From Anaerolinea sp. (GTDB lineage Bacteria; Chloroflexota; Anaerolineae; Anaerolineales; Villigracilaceae), in assembly GCA_020047815.1 (NCBI GenBank), contig JAIFNG010000117.1, positions 1 through 50,010 on the forward strand: a stretch of DNA of 50,010 nucleotides, read 5' to 3'. The notes under the pieces were generated by a model. The model searched no databases and was not told the DNA's origin. It was given only the letters and a program-made list of their open reading frames with translations. Of the stretch, positions 45,001 through 50,010 are shown piece after piece (positions within the stretch are counted from its first letter, which is position 1; each line of letters begins with the position of its first letter). The translations under genes and the position numbers were made by a program.

Positions 45001-47163
45001 TTAAACGCTTTTCTTTGCCCGGGTAACGACTTCGATCACTTCGGGTAGATCAATGCCCAGCTCGCGTAATTTTTCGAGGGTGGGAATACTATTCGCATCC
45101 CAGCCGCGTCGCTGATAAACCGCATCCATTAATTGTTCATACTGTCCTTCTCGGTATTTTCGTAGATGCTTCATCTTTTCTTCTGTTGACAGCCCTGCGG
45201 GATCAATCTCAATCAGGCGGATGAGCTGTTCATCGTAACGATCTTGGCGTGATTCGTATTCTGCTATGGTGACAGGTCCCATCGCGCGGTACGGCGGGTA
45301 GTCGTGCCCGCGTCCCACACGCCCCATCCGCAAGGCAAAAACTTTTTGGAAGTTGTATACCCGTTCTGATTGATTCAATAGATCCTGGGGTACAGTCGGT
45401 TTACCCGTTACTCCCTGATGGATCCAGGCATAGTTTTCCACATGTTCTTCCACTTTGGCTGGTTCCCTGGTTTGCTTGTTATTTTCAGGAGAAATATCAT
45501 TCCACGGAAGTTTGCACAACCCATGCAGGCTAAACCATGTGCGCCACATCGGGAAGTAATGTAAAGCTTCGGCTTTGTCTTTGAAGGTTGGCAACAGATT
45601 CTGCACCTGATCCATGAAGATCAACCAGGCTTCGTCGTGTTGTGGACCCTTGGTTGCCAGTCCAAAACCGCCTTGTTGTGCAAGCGATTCCTTGGTTAGA
45701 TATTCCGAGATTTCCATGCCTTTGATTTCCATACCAATGTCATGCAGGAATTTTGGATCTGCGCCATATTCACGCACAAAATATTCCTTCATATAACGTA
45801 CGCCCTGACCAACAATCACACCAAATCCTTCACCGCGTGCCATTTGATGGATTAACTCTAAAGCCGCAGTGCCATTGCCAAAGTTCAATTCCATGCCGCC
45901 TGTGTGTTCTTTGGTGAGATAACCTTCTTCATAACATTCCATTGCGAAAGCCACGCAGTTGGCAAATGAGATGCTGTCCACGCCGTAGGTGTCACAATAG
46001 AAATTGAGTTCCAAGACTTTTTGCGGATCAAAATTCCCGATATTCGAACCAAGTCCGGCAGCGTTCTCGTATTCTGGACCGTCTACCAGAACACACTGAC
46101 CTGCATAAGGTCCTGTTTTCAGTGGAAAGTGATCCACGCCATGCGAGCAAGACATGGTGCATCCCAGCCAGCACCCATCAGGTAAACCCTGGGTGAAGGC
46201 TTCCTTCCACACCTTTGAATCAATTTTATGTGTATCAGGATGTGACCCATAGCGGAAGTTATGCGTGGGCAACAGGTCAAAGTGATCCATCACTTCGACT
46301 ATATTGGCGGTGCCAACTTTTCGCATCTGGTTCTGCTTGTCGTCAAGTTCGGCAATTTCCTTGTTGATGCGGCTTCCAGCTTTGCGGATAAGAGCCATAT
46401 CTGCCACGCCGTTTTTGTCGCCGCCCATATCACTGAAACGCACCACGATGGCTTTGATCTTCTTGTCGCGGAATACACGCCCGGGTCCGCCGCGCCCTGC
46501 CTGCTTGAGACGCGCTTCTTTGCGGCGCACATCATACCAGGAGGAGCTGATCAATGCGATACGGATATGGTCTGCCGCTTGACCAGCGGAAAAGACCGCG
46601 ATACCGCGTCTACTCTTTTCATCGCTTCCATATTTTGATGTGAGTTGGTTGCTGATCTCATGTGAATCTAATGCATCCAGCGTGGAAGACTCAATCGTCA
46701 CCTTGCCAGTATCCCCATCAATGAAAATGATCACATCTTCGGCGGCTTTGCCTTGAATCTCGAGTGCATCGAACCCGGAGAATTTCAGGAACGGAGCAAA
46801 GTAACCGCCCACATTGCTGTCAACTACATTTTGGGTCAACGGGCTGAGAGTTGCCACGGTGGCTTTACCGCTGCCCGGATAAGCTGTAATTCCACAGATA
46901 GGCCCATTGGCAATTACCAGTTCGTTTTGTGGGTCATTCCACTTTGTGTCTGGCGTGACTGCATCCCACAGCAATTTGAGCGCAAATCCTCGCCCACCCG
47001 TAAACAGATCTTTCATCTGTTGAGTTACTGGTTTCTCCCGGATGGTGTTATCTCCCAAATTGATGTGCAGGGTTCGGTTGGCATAGCCGCGTTCCACGGG
47101 GCGTAACTCGTAACGATATTCCCCAAGTAAGGTAGGTTTTTCAAGACTGGCATGTATGGTCAT
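45001..47163 (-). CDS. Aldehyde ferredoxin oxidoreductase (AOR family), divergent copy 2
   Basis: 720 residues, over 100 longer than copy 1. Seen: ANRTLHINLGDNTIREKPV, FTGGRGFALKLLWDA, KQAGRGGPGRVFRDKKIKA in place of the usual GSKxLKA region, cluster ligands C331, C335, C339 (GCWLGCTMSC) and C550 (HGLCKLPW). The first spacing is CX3CX3C, not CX2CX3C. A 100-residue C-terminal extension (about 620-720) is basic and helical. Subfamily and substrate are unknown; glyceraldehyde-3-phosphate or other aldehydes are possible, and so is a non-aldehyde substrate. ATG 47163 follows AGGAGAT. It has its own promoter and terminator. Confidence 0.88.
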   Translation of the reverse strand: MTIHASLEKPTLLGEYRYELRPVERGYANRTLHINLGDNTIREKPVTQQMKDLFTGGRGFALKLLWDAVTPDTKWNDPQNELVIANGPICGITAYPGSGKATVATLSPLTQNVVDSNVGGYFAPFLKFSGFDALEIQGKAAEDVIIFIDGDTGKVTIESSTLDALDSHEISNQLTSKYGSDEKSRRGIAVFSAGQAADHIRIALISSSWYDVRRKEARLKQAGRGGPGRVFRDKKIKAIVVRFSDMGGDKNGVADMALIRKAGSRINKEIAELDDKQNQMRKVGTANIVEVMDHFDLLPTHNFRYGSHPDTHKIDSKVWKEAFTQGLPDGCWLGCTMSCSHGVDHFPLKTGPYAGQCVLVDGPEYENAAGLGSNIGNFDPQKVLELNFYCDTYGVDSISFANCVAFAMECYEEGYLTKEHTGGMELNFGNGTAALELIHQMARGEGFGVIVGQGVRYMKEYFVREYGADPKFLHDIGMEIKGMEISEYLTKESLAQQGGFGLATKGPQHDEAWLIFMDQVQNLLPTFKDKAEALHYFPMWRTWFSLHGLCKLPWNDISPENNKQTREPAKVEEHVENYAWIHQGVTGKPTVPQDLLNQSERVYNFQKVFALRMGRVGRGHDYPPYRAMGPVTIAEYESRQDRYDEQLIRLIEIDPAGLSTEEKMKHLRKYREGQYEQLMDAVYQRRGWDANSIPTLEKLRELGIDLPEVIEVVTRAKKSV

Positions 47164-47213
47164 TTGTAAATCTCCTGTGATTGATCAAGTGACTTTGTAA
47201 AATGTACACTCAC

Positions 47214-47242
47214 ATTATGACGGAAATGACACGGGTTGTCCA
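47214..47242 (-). promoter_or_regulatory. Promoter of the second AOR gene
   Basis: On the minus strand TGGACA (47242-47237), 17-base spacer, CATAAT (47219-47214); each box has five of six consensus bases. Leader about 45 bases. Confidence 0.65.
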
Positions 47243-47282
47243 CTGATTATCCTCCCCTTCTTACTGCACAAAACTCAGGCTG

Positions 47283-47324
47283 TAAAAATCGTCCCGAAGG
47301 CTTGCTAAAACTCTTCGGGACGAT
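47283..47324 (-). terminator. Terminator of the selenoprotein thioredoxin gene
   Basis: Perfect 12-bp stem ATCGTCCCGAAG (minus strand 47324-47313) / CTTCGGGACGAT (47299-47288), 13-base loop, then TTTTT. It starts 12 bases past the TGA-containing gene's stop. An intact terminator argues the gene is maintained. Confidence 0.92.
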
Positions 47325-47336
47325 AGGTCACATTGG

Positions 47337-47888
47337 CTACTGAATGTATTTAGCAAATTCTGTCGTGAAATCTTCCTGCGAAACAAAACCTATGAATTTC
47401 TTCAATATATTTCCGTTTGCATCCATTAGGTAAAACTCGGGTTGATAGGCAAATCCGAGTGTGCGCTGGAAAGCATCTGTGTTGGGGTCATCAGCATCAA
47501 GGTAGGAGAACTTGACTTTGCCAGAATATTCTGCTTCAAGCCCATGAACCATGGGCGCCATTGATCGGCAGGTACCTCAGGTAAAGCGGAAAAATTCGAT
47601 TAATTGCAATTGTCCTGAAGCCAAATTGACCGTGGCGGGGTCGGTGGCTTCAAGGTTGGGTCCGCGGCTGGTTGCGACAGCTTGTACTTCCACGGCCTGG
47701 GAAGGTACATCTGTTGCCTGCGGAACGGAGGAATTGGCTGAAACTGTTGGCGGGGGAACAGAAGTCTCGATTGAGCCAGAATTTTGGGGAACAGTGTCAA
47801 CTGCCGGGACTGGATTGGTTGGGGCGCAGGAAGCCATAAGTAGGATGGCGACCAGCCCAAAGGTTTGGGGAAAATAGCAAAATTTCAT
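47337..47888 (-). CDS. Thioredoxin-like lipoprotein with in-frame TGA (putative selenoprotein)
   Basis: 183 residues if TGA at 47579-47577 is read as selenocysteine (U104). Signal peptide with lipobox LLMASC (Cys21), a Pro/Ser/Thr/Val-rich linker (about 22-88), then a thioredoxin fold: QLQLIEFFRFT-U104-GTC107-RSMAPMVHGLEAEY, a central FSYLDADDPNTD, YQPEFYLMDANG with the cis-proline, and IGFVSQEDF. The TGA takes the place of the first active-site cysteine (CGPC becomes UGTC); both flanking parts are in one frame and both are needed for the fold. ATG 47888 has AAGGAG upstream. It would reduce or isomerise substrates outside the membrane. The alternative is a nonsense pseudogene or sequencing error of a TGC/TGT codon, made less likely by the hairpin downstream and the intact terminator. 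Confidence 0.8.
47540..47556 (-). promoter_or_regulatory. bSECIS-like hairpin after the in-frame TGA
   Basis: GCCCATG (minus strand 47556-47550), loop GTT, CATGGGC (47546-47540): a perfect 7-bp stem whose loop begins with G. The loop lies 27 bases after the TGA, within the spacing known for bacterial SECIS elements (a short stem with G at the start of the apical loop). It is inside the coding sequence, as bacterial SECIS must be. Confidence 0.65.
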
Positions 47889-47993
47889 CAAATCTCCTTA
47901 TTGGATAAAAAAGGTTGGTATTATTTTATTAATTGTGACAACCCTGTTTTACCCCATCTTACAATTTCTTATACTATGCTAATGAGATAATTA

Positions 47994-48022
47994 TTGTCAT
48001 AATTATATATTTAACATATAAT
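47994..48022 (+). promoter_or_regulatory. Strong promoter of the aldehyde dehydrogenase gene
   Basis: TTGTCA (47994-47999), 17-base spacer, perfect TATAAT (48017-48022), in very AT-rich DNA. The best promoter in the window; leader about 20 bases with AGAGGT as ribosome binding site. Confidence 0.85.
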
Positions 48023-48048
48023 TTAAAATAATTCGAAAAGAGGTTTCC

Positions 48049-49623
48049 ATGACAAATTTTAGACTTACTTATTCAACCATGTTCAATCCCCCTGAAGAAC
48101 TCCATGTCGGTTTTGACAAAGCCGTAGAAGAATTAAAGCGGAATATGGGGAGGGAATACGGCATGTTCATCAATGGCAGGGAGGTAATGGCTGATAAAAC
48201 TTTTTACGACCACTCTCCCGTTAACACTGATTGGGTGCTGGCAAAGATGCAAAAAGGCAATGCTGTTCATGCCATGGATGCGTTAGACGCTGCCCACAAG
48301 GCATTCCCCACCTGGAGTCGTACGCCCTGGCAAAAACGTGTGGGATATTTACGCAAGGCGGCTGCTTTAATTGAAGAGCGGATTTTTGAATTAGGCGCGG
48401 CAATGGCATTGGAGGTCGGCAAGAACCGCATGGAGTCGTTGGGTGATGTGCAGGAGACAGCCGACTTAATTTATTACTCCTGCCACCAAATGGAGAAGAA
48501 CAACGGCTACGTTGTTGAAATGGGCAAAGACCCACTCGTGGGCTATGAATCGCGCAATGTGTCCATCCTGCGTCCGTACGGTGTGTGGCTGATCATCTCC
48601 CCATTCAATTTTCCCTTTGCTCTGACAGGTGGACCGATGGGCGCTGCGTTGGCAGCGGGTAACACGGTTGTGGTCAAGCCTGCAACCGACACCGCCTGGG
48701 TGGCCCGCCTGCTGATCGATTGCTTTCGTGATGCGGGCATCCCTTCTGGCGTGGTGAACTTTGTTACAGGTCCTGGCTCCACGCTGGGACAAGCGTTGAT
48801 CGATAGTCCCGAAGTGGCTGGTGTAACCTTCACGGGTTCATTTGAGGTTGGTATGAAGATGTTCCAGAATTTCGGAAAACGAAACTATGTGCGCCCGTTG
48901 ATTTTGGAACTTGGTGGAAAGAATCCTGTCATTGTTTCAAAGAATGCGGATTTGGAGCGTGCCGCAATTGGGATTACCCGTTCGGCATTTGGTCTTCAGG
49001 GTCAAAAATGCTCAGCAGCTTCACGAGTGATGGCAGAGGATTCTGTTTATGATGATCTGGTTAGTCGACTGAGAGAACTCGGTTCAAAACTGGTTATCGG
49101 CGACCCAACGAATCGAAGCACATACACTGGACCCGTGATTAATGCGTCTGCCTACAAAGACTTCCAACATTATTGTACCGAAATCAGCCAGGGTGGAGGT
49201 TCCTTCCTGACTGGTGGTAAGGTCAAGACAGGAGGCGTGTATGACAAGGGGTTTTTCTGCGAACCTACTTTTGTCACCGACCTGCCATTTAATCATCGTT
49301 TGTGGAAACATGAGATGTTCCTTCCTATTACCACGATTGGCAAGATCAAGAATCTGGAGGATGCTATGCAAATCGCCAATGATGTGGATTACGGTCTAAC
49401 GGCTGGTTTCTATGGCACTCCCGAAGAAACCGACTGGTTCTTTGACAATATTGAAGCAGGCGTGACCTATGCCAATCGTCCGCAGGGCGCAACGACGGGT
49501 GCCTGGCCTGGTTTCCAACCCTTCGGCGGTTGGAAAGGCTCTGGCTCCAGTGGAAAGAACGCGGGCGGGCATTACTATCTTCCACTTTATATGCATGAAC
49601 AGACACGGACAATGCTTAAATAA
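48049..49623 (+). CDS. Aldehyde dehydrogenase, probable L-glutamate gamma-semialdehyde dehydrogenase
   Basis: 524 residues. NAD(P)-dependent ALDH fold: SPFNFPFALTGGPMGAAL with the oxyanion Asn, GNTVVVKPATDTAW, VTFTGSFEVG, general base Glu287 in LELGGKNPVIV, nucleophile Cys321 in GLQGQKCSAASR, and C-terminal FQPFGGWKGSGSSGKNAGG. The GQKCSAASR form and the approx. 520-residue length match the RocA/PutA branch, which oxidises glutamate semialdehyde (from proline or arginine) to glutamate. No proline dehydrogenase gene is present, so the substrate could differ. Divergent from the selenoprotein gene. Confidence 0.88.
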   Translation: MTNFRLTYSTMFNPPEELHVGFDKAVEELKRNMGREYGMFINGREVMADKTFYDHSPVNTDWVLAKMQKGNAVHAMDALDAAHKAFPTWSRTPWQKRVGYLRKAAALIEERIFELGAAMALEVGKNRMESLGDVQETADLIYYSCHQMEKNNGYVVEMGKDPLVGYESRNVSILRPYGVWLIISPFNFPFALTGGPMGAALAAGNTVVVKPATDTAWVARLLIDCFRDAGIPSGVVNFVTGPGSTLGQALIDSPEVAGVTFTGSFEVGMKMFQNFGKRNYVRPLILELGGKNPVIVSKNADLERAAIGITRSAFGLQGQKCSAASRVMAEDSVYDDLVSRLRELGSKLVIGDPTNRSTYTGPVINASAYKDFQHYCTEISQGGGSFLTGGKVKTGGVYDKGFFCEPTFVTDLPFNHRLWKHEMFLPITTIGKIKNLEDAMQIANDVDYGLTAGFYGTPEETDWFFDNIEAGVTYANRPQGATTGAWPGFQPFGGWKGSGSSGKNAGGHYYLPLYMHEQTRTMLK

Positions 49624-50010
49624 CCTTAGGTAATGTTAATCTTTGTACTTTGACAGCCAGAAGATAAGCCATAACAACTGCATTGAGAAGAAGAGGAAGA
49701 AATATAGAACTGGCAATAATAAGCAATTGAGGACATCTCCCACTGGAAAAGAATAAAATCCCGAGATGTCCTGGAAATATCCAATAAACCATTGCACTAT
49801 GTGTATTGGTGATTTGAAAAGAGCAGGTAGCCAAACCGAAATTTAGGTTGCCTGCTCTTTTGGGGGCAAATAACGTTTCATGAGAAACAGTAAAAAATTG
49901 ATAATGGTTGGGTATCTAATATTACAACGCAAGGTTGCGAGTGAAAAGGTCTAATTGAGCCATCTTTTTCTTGCGGTGTGAAAGATAGGATGCGAAATTA
50001 GTTTTTTGGT
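49624..50010. other. Right-end gap with two hairpins
   Basis: Contains an inverted repeat AGGACATCTC (49730-49739) / GAGATGTCCT (49763-49772) and a hairpin AAAAGAGCAGG (49817-49827) / CCTGCTCTTTT (49851-49861) with an inner AACC/GGTT pair, possibly a terminator for the aldehyde dehydrogenase. A hydrophobic minus-strand frame (49616-49792, start MVYWIFPGHLGILFF) could encode a 58-residue membrane peptide, but it has no ribosome binding site and I do not call it. Confidence 0.45.

Noticed and set aside
47577..47579. Reading the thioredoxin TGA as a simple nonsense mutation
   Set aside because: It falls precisely on the catalytic cysteine codon, a G-loop hairpin lies at SECIS distance, and signal, ribosome binding site and terminator are all intact. 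It is still the main alternative until sel genes are found.
49616..49792. 58-residue hydrophobic minus-strand frame
   Set aside because: No ribosome binding site, overlaps the end of the aldehyde dehydrogenase gene and contains the inverted repeat; not supported as a gene.

Overview
The window looks like chromosomal DNA of a Chloroflexota bacterium, most likely class Anaerolineae. This rests on the gene set and protein style (a long multi-GAF membrane kinase, Thr/Pro-rich lipoproteins, dcw genes with Chloroflexi-like variants, tungsten-type aldehyde oxidoreductases), not on a marker search. The two aldehyde ferredoxin oxidoreductases point to an anaerobic or facultative lifestyle. No rRNA, tRNA, IS element, phage or CRISPR array was found.

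Layout. 1-5.3 kb: plsY (runs off the left edge), a JAMM/M67 peptidase, two unknown multi-pass membrane proteins and gyrB, closed by a terminator. 5.5-10.7 kb: a 1339-residue PDZ/membrane/GAF histidine kinase followed by a FIST-domain sensor protein. 11.2-12.2 kb: a minus-strand RlmI-like methyltransferase, divergent from the next block.

12.3-29.7 kb holds an almost complete division and cell-wall (dcw) cluster on the plus strand: mraZ, rsmH, ftsL-like, ftsI, murF, mraY, murD, ftsW, murG, a CvpA-like gene, murC, murB, ddl, ftsQ, ftsA, ftsZ. Most junctions are ATGA/GTGA overlaps. A TATAAT promoter abuts three exact 10-bp-spaced TGGTA repeats, the architecture of an MraZ operator. murE is absent, ftsW and murG overlap by 95 bases, and MurG has GGTGGG where the family has GGTGGH.

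30.2-34.7 kb: an ABC-2 exporter (one ATPase, two permeases), a deoxynucleoside kinase and a cNMP-binding/PP2C phosphatase. 35.5-42 kb: an ABC-F ATPase with an attenuator-like leader, a PIG-L deacetylase, a decayed GNAT remnant beside a dispersed-repeat fossil, ffh and a UMF1-type MFS transporter.

42-49.6 kb is a redox island: two divergent aldehyde ferredoxin oxidoreductases, a MoaD-like protein, a lipoprotein, a thioredoxin-like lipoprotein and an aldehyde dehydrogenase. The standout is the thioredoxin-like gene (47337-47888, minus). Its frame is split by a TGA exactly where the first cysteine of the CxxC motif belongs (TGA-Gly-Thr-Cys). A 7-bp stem with a GTT loop lies 27 bases after the TGA, where a bacterial SECIS should be. 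I read it as a selenocysteine (UxxC) thioredoxin lipoprotein that ordinary gene calling would split into two ORFs.

Several genes without a Shine-Dalgarno sequence have a sigma-70-like promoter ending only about 7-11 bases before the start codon, which suggests leaderless transcripts.
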